A stretch of DNA of 64,000 nucleotides from Chimonanthus salicifolius (taxonomy: Eukaryota; Streptophyta; Magnoliopsida; Laurales; Calycanthaceae): assembly GCA_013350335.1 (NCBI GenBank), contig CM023535.1:31218991-31282990 (forward strand), written 5' to 3'. Of this stretch, positions 49,084-60,310 are shown in pieces (position 1 is the stretch's first letter; each line of letters begins with the position of its first letter). The notes beneath the pieces are model-generated. The model saw nothing but the letters and a program-made list of their open reading frames with translations. It ran no database searches and had not been told where the DNA came from. A program made the position numbers and the translations under genes.

Positions 49084-50133
49084 GCCTGATTGTATGTTCT
49101 ACCTCCTTGTGACTGAGTTGGTCTGGATGGAGGGCGGAAGGTACCCCCGGAGTTGGAGGGTCGGCTGATCTGGGGACATTCTCTCTTGAAGTGGCCCTAT
49201 TGGCCACACTGATAACATGTGTTCCCACCCAAGGGAACCTGTGTGACTGATGTTGATGAGGAGGGCTGATTGGGGCAAAAGCCCCCCGTCGATCCTGTGG
49301 AGAGTGAGGGTCTGCTAGAATTTGGGCGGAACATCTTGTTGGATTGAAATGCACCCCACCCACTTTGCCCTCGGCGGTTGTCAAACCGCACTATTTCGTT
49401 CAACTCCCGTTCTGCTATGGTGGCCCTGCTGACCACCCCTGCCAATGTGGGTTCCTTGAAGATTGTCACCCTGGCTCTGATGTTTGGTCGAAGGCCCCGT
49501 TCAAATTTACGGGCCCTTCGGTGCTCAGTATCCACCATGTAGAATGCATGGACGGACAGCTTAAGGAATTCTCTGTGGTATTCTGCCACTGTCATGCTGC
49601 CTTGTATCAATGAGAGGAAGGCTTGAGTCTAGCTCTCTCCTCTGGAAAATATTGCTCTAGGAAGGTGGCTGAGAACCATTCCCATGTCATGATGGTCCTT
49701 TCCCCTTCTGGCACCAGTGGTTGTTGCTTTTCCACAATTTCCCACCAACTACTGGCATCCTCGATCAGTTGGAAAGAGGCCAACAAGATTTTATCAGCAG
49801 GATTGGAAATTTGGAGCAGATTAAAGATCTGATTGATCCTTTTTAACCAATGTTCCACTCCGACAGCCCCTTCTATTCCCCTGAAGTAGGGAGGGTGTTG
49901 TTGTTGAAAATCCTTGACCATCTTCCGTTTACTGGAGTCGCTGGCGGTCGCATTTCCGCTTGAGTGTTGTTGAAGAGCAGAGGCAACTTGCCACTTGAAC
50001 TACGCCTCTTAGCTCGGGAGGTACACCTTGTATGTTTATACTATTCTGTCCCTCGGCTGGATGGGGTGGTTGTGTCCCCTCTTGACGCGGTGGGTGTACT
50101 TCCTCTTGATGAGGTGGTGGCACCTCCTCTTCT
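49084..50133 (-). pseudogene. T-B gag, N-terminus cut off by E4
   Basis: The first ~14 codons are missing. The frame opens directly after the LTR end of E4 with EEEVPPPHQEE. One extra base near 49988 shifts the frame in the ELRGVVQ region. The capsid core follows (VKDFQQQHPPYF to EQYFPEE), then the same 7-bp deletion as in copy A. A TAG at 49197-49199 interrupts the CCHC knuckle (CYQCGQ*GHF). The rest of this copy should resume to the right of the window. Confidence 0.86.
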
Positions 50134-53100
50134 TGTAACGCCCCGCCCTTTTTCACCCGTTTTCCAAACATTAGAGTCTATTATTTTATTTTTTTTTGAA
50201 ATAGAAGAGTGAGAGAGGGCGCGGACGCCACGACGCGAGTTAAGTGCGAGCTTCTAAAGCCCGACCCTTAACTGGCCAACCCCACGCGTGCGCGGACTAA
50301 GTCCACGAGAATGATTCACGCGTAGGAAGTAAGCTCGTGGATTATAATCATTGCGGAACATGATAATAGAGTCTATCCTACAGGTTTTTAGATAGAAAGG
50401 AAGATATAACATTGAATTTACCAAAATGCCCCTATGTTCATGATTATATCTCAAAATGTATCGTCCATAAGTAACGTCCAAACCATCGTAAGAAATGTAA
50501 ATTTATACAACCCGACAAGCTAAGTTACTTTAAAATTACATCTCCAAAATGTAAACATAATATAAACTAGGACTGCGCTTTCCAAGTTCCTAAGTTTGGC
50601 CTCCGGTATGTCCACCGCTTCCTGCCTCTCCTGCGTCATCAGCTAGGGTAGAAGTAGGGCGTTAGTCAACGTGCCCAGTAGGACTCCGAGTAGGGCTAGC
50701 ACATGGATTAGTGATACACACATACCGATAAAATAAAGTACAACAAAATAAGCATGTGATGAATGCTATGTCATGGGTGCTTATGTCATGTGTCCCACCC
50801 ATTATCCGTATGATCATACAATATCCTGTTCCCATGTTCCCCATGTTAGCCTCAGGCTATCCCATGTCTGATTCGGTCGCCCCGACGGAGCATGGACTTC
50901 GGTTATAGCCCTCAGGCAATCCCCATGTCTGATTCTCGGTCGCCCCGACGGAGCATGGACTCCGGTTTGTTTATTTTTTTTGCCCATGCCATGCATGAGA
51001 TGTAGTGCATTATGCTATGTAATATATATGTATCCCATATACTTGACATATTATACATAGTCATATAATGCATAATATTAAAATATAAACCATATGCTTC
51101 ATAACTTAAAATTCATCGTAAGATAAATCATAATCATAAATCCATCGTAAGCCAAATCAAATAATTTAAAATACCATCACATATCCATCGCTTACAAAAA
51201 GGTAGGAATCCTACCGAATACCGTGTCGCGTTCCGTTACGCTTCCCGTTCGATAATCCGATCGCCGATCGCGTACCGTTTGCGACGCCCGATACCTTATT
51301 ACATTTACCGAATTAGTCCATACATCATCCATGATTAAGTCCCTAACTTAGCCCATTATCCATTGGTTTTAGACTCATACATAAATCCAATTTTAGCCGA
51401 AATTTAAAATTCCGATTTGCGAGCCTAAAACGCAGCAACTATCCGCTTCATTTATTCATTCATAATATATCCATTTTCATGTCCAACCCACATAGGGTTC
51501 GGCCATGTACCATGGTCGAACCCATGGTCCTTCAATGTGGCCACAAATTACGGTTTTGCCACTCCTCTTCCATGGTTAAGTTACCCCTTTTATCCATGCA
51601 TATTTAAGTCCGTATTTGACCCATAAACTTGGACCCATTTATAATTTCTTAATCATGACATAACATCATAAAATCAGCCATCTAGTTTAATTAAATTTGT
51701 AAATATTTAATCCCATATATAATTCCATACCTAGCCCATAATATGGCTCCCAAAGGGGTCATGGGTTCGGCCATACACCATGGCCGAACCCATGATGTCC
51801 ATTTCCTAATTTCTTGGTTCATTTTACCTTCACCAAATGAATTTAAGTCATTCATTTAAAACCCCATTTTTCATCTCATATAAATCATCACCTACCATGC
51901 TTACCAATCCATTTAATATTTTCATTTCTCTCCATTGTTTTCCATTCATAAAAGTCCCAAAATATTACCATAGGGTTCATGGTTCGCTCTTATTGGTGCC
52001 ATTTTCAAAGACTCATATTTTGTCCCAAAAATAATCCATTTCAAAAATCACAAATCTTCATTCATTTTGGCCCTTTAAAACAACCACCTAGGCATTGATA
52101 CATGCATTAACCTTAGCCTAAAATTGATCAAAATTTGGGTCATGGGTTCGGCCATACATCATGGCCGAACCCATGACGTTTCTTTCCCCATCCTTCTTGG
52201 TTTCAATTACCCATTTAAACATACCTCCAATGAAACTTAATCATCCATTTCAATCACCATCTTTATTCCATTTAAACATCACATATCATACTTGTAACAT
52301 CCATTTAAATTTCATCATTAACTTAACTTAATTTCCATTTCGTTTAAGCACATATATAAACCATACTTAGCCCATGAATGACCTAAAACATGGGTCATGG
52401 GTTCGGCCATACACCATGGCCGAACCCATGATGTCTTTCCCTTATTTTTAATTACATTTAAATTCCACTTCTACCACCAATCATTTCCTCATTTCCATCA
52501 ACAAAATACCATCTATTACCAACTTTAAGATCTTCATAAAAATCATTAATTTTGTCCCAAAATAATCTATTTTCAAATCACTAAATCATCGCCATTTTCA
52601 TTCCATCTAAACCTCACATTCCATACTCAATAAGTCCATTTACATTTATCATTTTTCTTCATTATCTTTAAACCTAATAACCTTTATAAATCACTCATTA
52701 TTCACCATGGGGTTCGGCCATGCTACATGGCCGAACCCTATGGTCATCCATTCATTCCATTCTATGCCTTTCAAGGCCATGAAAGATCACCCATATTTTC
52801 ATGGAATTTCCTTATTCAAAACCTCTTAAAATTTATCAACTTTTAATCATTTTAACATCTTAAAATCCTTATAAAACCATTGATCATTCTCCATACTTTT
52901 AAACCTTCAAACCCTAATTAAAAATCATCCAACATTGGCCATGGGGTTCGGCCATGCTACATGGCCGAACCCTAAGGTCCATTCAATCCATTAAAGCTTC
53001 CATCTTTTCCATACTTAATCCATTCATTTCATTTTTTCCTTAGACCATCTCTTCCATTTCTTTGCCTTCCATTTGATGGATTTTAGATCCATTCCATAGC

Positions 53101-54292
53101 CTAAAATAATTTGGCCACCATCATATGGCAAGGATGGATTTCAAAATTAAAAACCCTAAATAATAAATTTCTTGTTTAGAACATACTTACTATCCGACGA
53201 CTCCTCCGGTCTTTGTTGCTCCCGTCAACTTCCTTGGCCTCTTTTCTCCTTCTTCTTGATCTTTAATCGGCTAGATGTGCTTGATCAATGGTGGGACATG
53301 TTTGGATTGGCTAAGATAGGGTTAGGTTGAGAGAGGGGAAGAGGGGAAGATGATGAAGATAGTAGCTCTTGATCTTCCAATGGTGAATCCAAGGTTTCAC
53401 CTCTTTTCTTTTCTTTTCTTTTTTTTTCCTTCTAAGTTTTTCTTCTAAGTTCTTTCTCCTCTCTTGCAAGGTGGGTGCCGTTTTCTTTTTTCTTGGTGTA
53501 TGAGGAATGCTAGAGTGAAATGGGTTGTTTGCAATGGAATGGAGGTCGTTGGAGTGGTCTTCGCGGTCTTCACTCCAACATTAATTTCTTCACCAACCAA
53601 GCATGGGTTGGCTTGACTTTGGTGGTGGTGGTTGAGACCCAACCACCATTCAAGCCCATGGTTTTAATTTGTGTTTTCTTGAGGTGGTTTGTGTTTGTTG
53701 GAGTGGTTTTGACCATTTAACCATTTGACCATTTTAATCTTAGGTTGATTAACTTAGATCACCTTGATCCCTTGATTAATTTAATTAATCACTTTCTATT
53801 TAATTTAATCCCATTAATTTCCCTCCATGATCCACCCATGGTTGACCAAGTCAACCATGGTGGTCGGCCCCACTACTCTTGGATCCACACGCCACCTCAA
53901 TGGGTGAGGTGGAGGTGGGCCCCATTGGCCATGTTGCCTTGGTCCATTTATCACCTAACTTAGGTGATTTAAATTTTATTAATTGTATCCCTTTTATTGG
54001 ATCATCATTGGGCCCATGGCCCAATTTGATTCTTGTCTTACCCATTTATCTTAGGGCTTAGTTACCTTGGCCCATTGGGTCCCACATGGCTCTTTGACCC
54101 AAATTGACCATCTTTGACCCGATTAGTCCCCATTGACCCATTTAATGGATTTCATCCAACCCATGGCCCAATTGGGCCATCCTTGGGCCATTGTCTCAAA
54201 ATTTGGTCCATTTGGCATTTTATTACATCAAGCTTCAATTTAAAATGAATAAATGCCAATTTATATATTTATCAAAAATTCGGGTTATTACA
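50134..54292 (-). repeat. E4 3' LTR
   Basis: Runs TGTAACGCCCCGCCC to GGGTTATTACA. Palindromes lie at about 51496-51525, 51763-51791, 52144-52172, 52395-52423, 52711-52739 and 52945-52973. The terminal hairpin is at 50238-50273. On the minus strand a GTAAGTAT donor-like site lies near 53185-53195. CCATGGTTGA...TCAACCATGG is near 53836. The hairpin array (50850-50970) has lost about one unit compared with the 5' LTR. Confidence 0.92.
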
Positions 54293-54298
54293 ATAGAA

Positions 54299-54308
54299 TC
54301 CTCTTTTG
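54299..54308 (-). promoter_or_regulatory. Polypurine tract of E4
   Basis: TCCTCTTTTG on the plus strand (CAAAAGAGGA on the minus strand) beside the LTR edge at 54292. Confidence 0.8.
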
Positions 54309-54354
54309 AAATTTTCGTCCCAAAAATTCGAGTGAAGTAGGGGTCCAAAACAAC

Positions 54355-57300
54355 TCATGCGAAGAGCTCCGGATAAGCGGTCTTCATCTCCGACTCAAGT
54401 TCCCAGGTGGTTTCTTCACTGCCATGTCGTTCCCATACAACCTTGACGAACTGAATGGCGCGGTTCCGCAACACCCTTTGTTCACTTCCAATAATTCTAA
54501 CCAGCTTCTCCACATATGTCACATCGCTTTGTACATCGATGTCTTGAACATTTATCACATGAGAAGGGTCAAGATTGTACTTTCTCAGCATGGACACATG
54601 AAACACATCATGTAGAGATGATAGCTGTGGAGGGAGCGCTAACTGATAAGCTACCCCTCCCACCCTCTTAAGTATTGGAAACGGCCCCACAAATCTAGGC
54701 GACAGTTTCCCTTTCTTTCCGAACCTCATGTGCCCTTTCCGTGGCGAGACTTTTAAGAACACTAAGTCTCCCACCTCAAACTCGAGGAACCTTCTCCTCT
54801 TGTCGGCATAGCTCTTCTGATGGCTCTGTGCAGTGAGTAGATGTTGCCGTATCAGCTTAATCTGCGTTGTAGTCTCTGTAACCAAATCTGGTCCGATCAA
54901 CGCAGGCTCACCGGCCTCCGTCCAACACACTGGCGATCTACACGGTCTACCATACAAGGCCTCAAATGGAGCCATTTGAAGGCTTGCCTGGTAACTGTTA
55001 TTGTAAGAGAACTCCACCAGTGGCAGATGATCCTCCCATCCGCCCTTGAAGTCTAGCATGCATGCTCTCAGCATATCTTCCAGTGTCTGTATCGTCCTCT
55101 CTGACTGTCCATCAGGCTGTGGATGAAATACTGTGCTAGTTAATACGTTGGTTCCCATAGCCGACTGCAAGCCTTGCCATACTCTGCCGGTGAATCGGTC
55201 ATCCCTGTCGGACACAATAGACCGGGGAATTCCATGTAACCTGATGATATCTCGGACTGTACCGTCGACCCAAAGTTCTGATGAATCTATCATCTTGATG
55301 GGAAGGAAATGTGCAGACTTGGTCAACCGGTCCACTATGACCCATATTGCATCGTTGCCCTTGGATGACCTTGGCAACCCTGTTACAAAGTCCATGGATA
55401 TGTGTTCCCATTTCCATTCTGGTACTGGTAAGGGCGCGAGTAAGCCTAGCGGTTTCCGATGTTCTGCCTTAACCTGTTGACATGTTAAGCAACGAGCAAC
55501 AAACTCTGCCACGTCTTTCTTAAGTCCATGCCACCAATAGTGCCTCTTAAGATCATGGTACATCTTCGTGCTGCCCGGGTGGATAGAGAGTTTGGTTTGG
55601 TGTGCTTCAATCAGCAACTCTCTTCTACAATTCTTAGGTACGTATGTCCTACCTCGGAACATAAGACCCTGTCCTGGTCGTAATTCCCGCTCCTGTACAA
55701 CCTCACCGGTAGACATTTTAGCCCAGATCTCCTCCACCTCTGGATCTGTCTGTTGCTCCCGTTCAATCTCGGAGACCATGTTGGATCGTATGAACAGATT
55801 ATATATGGTCCCATGATTATTGAGGTAGAGTTTAAATTCTCTGATGGTATTCAGTACCTCCCATTCCGTCCTGATCATACTGGCTACTGTCGCATGTGAC
55901 AAGCGGCTGAGGGCATCCGCCACTTTGTTCGCCTTGCCCGGATGATACCGAAGTGCGAACTCATAATCCGCCAGATATTCCATCCATTTACGCTGTCTCA
56001 TATTGAGTTCTTTCTGGTCAAATAAGCACTTTAAACTTTTGTGATTCGAGAACACCTCAAACTTTTCACCGTAGAGGTAGTGTCTCCAGCTTTTGAGAGC
56101 GAAGACCACCGCTGCTAGTTCTAGATCATGTGTGGGATAATGGCGTTCATGAATTTTCAATTGTCTTGATCCGTACGCCACTGCACGATTACTTTGACTG
56201 AGTGTGCACCCCAGTCCTTTGCCGGAGGCATCGTATTACACCTCATAATTTTTGCCTCTTTCCGGTAAGATCAGAATAGGAGCGGTCGTAAGCCTCTCCT
56301 TAAGCTCCTCAAATCTTTGATTGCACAGATTGGACCACTCAAACTTGACTCCTTTCTGAGTGAGTCGGGTAAGTGGAGCCGCAATCTTGGAGAAGTCCAT
56401 GATGAATTTCCGATAGTAACCGGCCAATCCCAGAAAACTGCGGATCTCGGTCACATTTGTCGGCGCTTTCCATTCCTTGACTGCTGCTACCTTAGCCGGG
56501 TCCATGGCTATACCTTCCTCTGATATGATGTGCCCCAAGAAGTTGACTTCAGATAGCCAAAATTCACACTTGCTGGCTTTGGCATACAATTGGTTCCTCC
56601 GCAAGGTGTCTAGGACTATCCGTAGGTGCTCGGCATGTTCGTTCTGACTTTTGGAGTAGATCAGAATATCATCGATGAATACGATCACAAACTGATCTAA
56701 GTATGGATGGAATATCCTATTCATCAGGTCCATGAACACCGCCGGTGCATTAGTAAGCCCAAACGGCATGACTACATACTCATATAATCCATACCGTGTC
56801 CTGAAGGTAGTCTTCTCTATGTCCTCCTCTCTAACCCGAATTTGATGGTATCCGGACATCAGGTCAATCTTGGAGAAATGAGAGGAACCCCTAAGTTGAT
56901 CAAACAGATCATCAATCCGGGGTAGGGGATACTTGTTCCTGACAGTCAGCTGATTTAACTTCCTATAGTCCACACACATTCGTAGGGTACCGTCTTTCTT
57001 TTTCACAAATAATATTGGAGCTCCCCATGCAGATGTACTGTTCCGAATGAAGCCTAGTCTGAGCAGTTCGTCAATTTGCTTCTTCAGCTCGGTCATCTCA
57101 GCTGGTGCCATCCTATAATGGGGTAATGATACTGGAGCGGCGCCGGGGTATAACTTTATTTCAAAGTCTATCTCCCTTTTGGGTGACAAACCAGGGACTT
57201 CTATTGGGAATACCTTGGCAAAATCTGCTGCTACCGCCGGAAGTTCAACCGTTGGTGCCTTATCTAATCTGAGGCTGTTCAAAGCAAGATGGTTCAGTTC

Positions 57301-58842
57301 TTCCTGCAGTATTCTAGGGATACCCTGCCTGTCAGCGTGTACCATGTACCGCTTTCCTTCGGGTGACCAAAATGTTACCCTACGAAGATGGCAGTCAATA
57401 TGGGCCTGATACGTAGTCAACCAGTCCATGCCAAAAATGACATCATATTCCGCCATATCGATTACTAAATAATCAAACTCGAATCTGAATCCCACGAGTT
57501 CCGTGTTCAATGCCGTACATATTAGTCCTAATGATGTGTCTCCGACTGGGGATACAATGGTGAGTGATGTGGACAGGTTTTGTACTAGTGTACCCGTGGC
57601 AGATATGAATGCAGCAGATATGAATGAATGTGATGCCCCAGAGTCAAATAAAGTAACAGCATAGGAACTACCAATTACAGCCATACCTTGCATCACTGAA
57701 CGGTCCATTGCTACTGGAGATGGTATGGTGAAGAGTCGTCCAGATCCCGCAGGTTTTGGTGCTCGTCCCGTCTGATTGTATGTCCTGCCTCCCCGTGACT
57801 GAGTTGATCTAGCTGGAGGGCGGAAGGTACCCCTGGAGTTAGAGGGTCGGTTGATCTATGGACAATCCCTCTTGAAGTGGCCCTGTTGGCCACACTGGTA
57901 ACATGTGTTCCCACCCCGGGGAACTTGTGTGACTGATGTTGATGTAGAAGGCTGACTGGGGCGAAAGCCCCCGGTAGACCCCGTGGAGGGTGAGGGCCTG
58001 CTACGATTCGGGCGGAACTTCTTGTTGGGTTGCAATGTTCCCCGCCCACCCTGCCCTCGGCGGTTGTCGAACCGTACTATTTCGTTTAGTTCCTTTTCTG
58101 CGATGGTGGCCCTGCTAACCACCCCTGCCAGTGTGGGCTCCTTGAAAATGGTCACTCTAGTCTTGATGCTTGGCCGAAGGCCCTGTTCAAACTTGCGGGC
58201 CCTTCGGTGTTCAGTATCCACCATATAGAACCCATAGATAAACAGCTTGAGAAATTCTCTGTGATACTCAGCCACTGTCATGTTGCCCTGTACCAGTGAG
58301 ATGAAAGCTTCAGTCTGGCTCTCTCTTTCTTCCTCCGGAAAGAATTGTTCTAGGAAGGTGGCCGAGAACCACTCCCATGTCATGGGTATCCTTTCTCCTT
58401 CCGGTATCAATGCTTGTTGCTTTTCTACCACTTCCCACCAACTACCGGCATCCTCGATCAGTTGGGATGTGGCCAGTAAGATTTTATCAGCAGTACTGGA
58501 AATCTGGAGCAAATTCAAGATTTGGTTGATCCTCTTTAACCAGTGTTCCGCTCCCATAGCCCCTTCCTTTCCCTTGAAGTAGGGAGGGCGCTGTTGTTGG
58601 AAGTCCTTGACTATCTACCGCTTATTGGAGTCGCTGGCGGTCGCATTGCCGCTTGAATGTTGTTGTAGAGCAGAAGCGATTGCCGCTTGAACTATGTCTT
58701 TCAACTCGGGAGGTACACCTTCTACGTTGATACTATTTTGTCCCTCGGCTGTATGAGGTGGTGGTACCTCTTCTTCCTGTCGAGGGGGTGTTACCTCTCT
58801 CTCCACTCGGGGGTTACGACGGGTTCTTCTCTTTGGCGGCAT
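54355..58842 (-). pseudogene. E4 gag-pol polyprotein, one phase with three nonsense codons
   Basis: Start MPPKRRTRRNPRVE at 58842, end PELFA at 54355, about 1,495 codons in one phase, the usual size for Tekay-type chromoviruses. Order: gag capsid, CCHC knuckle CYQCGQQGHFKRDC (57862-57903), protease DSG (57637-57645), RT with FIDD (about 56670), RNase H, integrase HHCC, core with MDFVTG, VSDRDD and [10 protein letters not shown], and chromodomain tail. Stops: TAG 58615-58617 (AAG in B), TAG 57856-57858 (CAG elsewhere) and TAA near 56236 (CAA in F). Around 55255-55275 one base is missing and one is added eight codons away, changing the residues between but restoring phase. It is not coding as it stands. 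Confidence 0.92.
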
Positions 58843-59339
58843 TTTTTCCTAAGTCATCGAAAAATATTGACTTAGTTCTTTCACAATCATTGTCATGTTC
58901 ATAGTTTGGAATAATTTTCCTAAGTATCAAATGTTCCTTCAATTTGGGGGAGAATTATTGATTAAGTATACTTCATTTTTGGGGGAAATTCCTAAGTATT
59001 GAATATTGTTTCTTTCATTTGGGGAAAGTTGCCAAATAAGCATACTTGGTTTGGGGAAAACTTCCCATCTAGCTATGTTTGTCCATTTTTGTGAAATTGG
59101 GGGAAAATCTCCTAATTTTGGTAATTCCCTCAATGTTATAATGATTGTACTTCCCTTCCTATCATTTCTTACATCAAATGTGGCGCTCAGATTGAATGTT
59201 TCAGTCTGAGTCAATCGAAGAAGATTAATCCGGCCCCCGTGCAGCGGACTCCGAAGAGTCGGTCAGTTGGGATTCTTAGCTGTCAGTGAGACATGCAACC
59301 GTCTTAATCATACTTCGAGAGATTCATTCTTTCGATTTC
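58843..59339 (-). other. Leader of E4
   Basis: Untranslated stretch between primer site and gag with C-tract repeats (TTTGGGGGA- and TTTGGGG-like on the plus strand) at about 58930-59110. No gene is visible. Confidence 0.7.
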
Positions 59340-59351
59340 GCTCTGATACCA
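59340..59351 (-). promoter_or_regulatory. Primer-binding site of E4
   Basis: GCTCTGATACCA, complementary orientation of the tRNA-Met primer site, two bases from the LTR edge. Confidence 0.93.
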
Positions 59352-59353
59352 AC

Positions 59354-60310
59354 TGCAACGCCCTGCCCTTTTTCACTCGTTTTTCGAAAATCAGAGTCTA
59401 TTTTTTTTTTTTTTTTGAAATAGAAGAGTGAGAGAGGGCGCGGACGCCACGACGCGAGTTAAGTTCGAGCTTCTAAAGCCCGACCCTTAACTGGCCAACC
59501 CCACGCGTGCGCGGACTAAGTCCACGAGAATGATTCACGCGTAGGAAGTAAGCTCGTGGATTATAATCATTGCGGAACATGATAATAGAGTCTATCCTAC
59601 CGGTTTTTAGATAGAAAGGAAGATATAACATTGAATTTACCAAAATGCCCCTATGTTCATGATTATATCTCAAAATGTATCGTCCATAAGTAACGTCCAA
59701 ACCATCGTAAGAAATGTAAATTTATACAACCCGACAAGCTAAGTTACTTTAAAATTACATCTCCAAAATGTAAACATAATATAAACTAGGACTGCGCTTT
59801 CCAAGTTCCTAAGCTTGGCCTCCGGTATGTCCACCGCTTCCTGCCTCTCCTGCGTCATCAGCTAGGGTAGAAGTAGGGCGTTAGTCAACGTGCCCAGTAG
59901 GACTCCGAGTAGGGCTAGCACATGGATTAGTGATACACACATACCGATAAAATAAAGTACAACAAAATAAGCATGTGATGAATGCTATGTCATGGGTGCT
60001 TATGTCATGTGTCCCACCCATTATCCGTATGATCATACAATATCCTGTTCCCCATGTTTGCTTCTCGGTCGCCCCGACGGAGCATGGACTTCGGTTATAG
60101 CCCTCAGGCTATCCCCATGTCTGATTCTCGGTCGCCCTGATGGAGCATGGACTCCGGTTATAGCCCTCAGGCAATCCCCATGTCTGATTCTCGGTCGCCC
60201 CGACGGAGCATGGACTCCGGTTTGTTTATTCTTTTTGCCCATGCCATGCATGAGATGTAGTGCATTATGCTATGTAATATATATGTATCCCATATACTTG
60301 ACATATTATA
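59354..60310 (-). repeat. E4 5' LTR, first 957 bp
   Basis: Begins TGCAACGCCC; the second base pair from the edge has changed from TGTAACG. It matches 50134-51050. The terminal hairpin is at 59457-59492. The hairpin array at 60062-60225 has three 63-bp units. It stops at TTATA where S3 is inserted. Confidence 0.9.
60062..60225. repeat. 63-bp hairpin repeat, three units, E4 5' LTR
   Basis: Units with GGTCGCCCCGAC, GGAGCATGGACTCC and ATAGCCCTCAGGCTAT. The 3' LTR of the same element carries only about two. Confidence 0.85.

Larger units (their letters stand above)
23753..50133 (-). mobile_element. T: tandem chromovirus, LTR-internal A-LTR-internal B
   Basis: Two internal regions in the same orientation share one LTR: LTR 23753-27590, A 27591-36862, LTR 36863-45800, B from 45801. 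Both internals carry the same 7-bp deletion in gag (about 35780 and 49640) that E4 and F lack, so they derive from one defective copy, most simply by unequal recombination between LTRs. The five bases left of T are ATTCT. The right flank lies beyond the window because E4 interrupts B. Nested guests are S2 in A, H in the shared LTR and E4 in B. Confidence 0.85.
50134..60310 (-). mobile_element. E4: nearly complete chromovirus nested in internal B of T
   Basis: 3' LTR 50134-54292 (4,159 bp), internal 54293-59353 (5,061 bp), 5' LTR from 59354, interrupted at 60311 by S3. The primer site and polypurine tract are intact. The two LTRs match closely over the 950 bp that can be compared. The five bases left of it are CTTCT. 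The other duplication is off-window. It is the youngest-looking full copy here. Confidence 0.9.

Noticed and set aside
53520..53963. Possible host gene in open stretches near 53520-54061
   Set aside because: The DNA is E4 LTR with W-box-like and palindrome motifs shared with other LTRs; the frames are short and not conserved.
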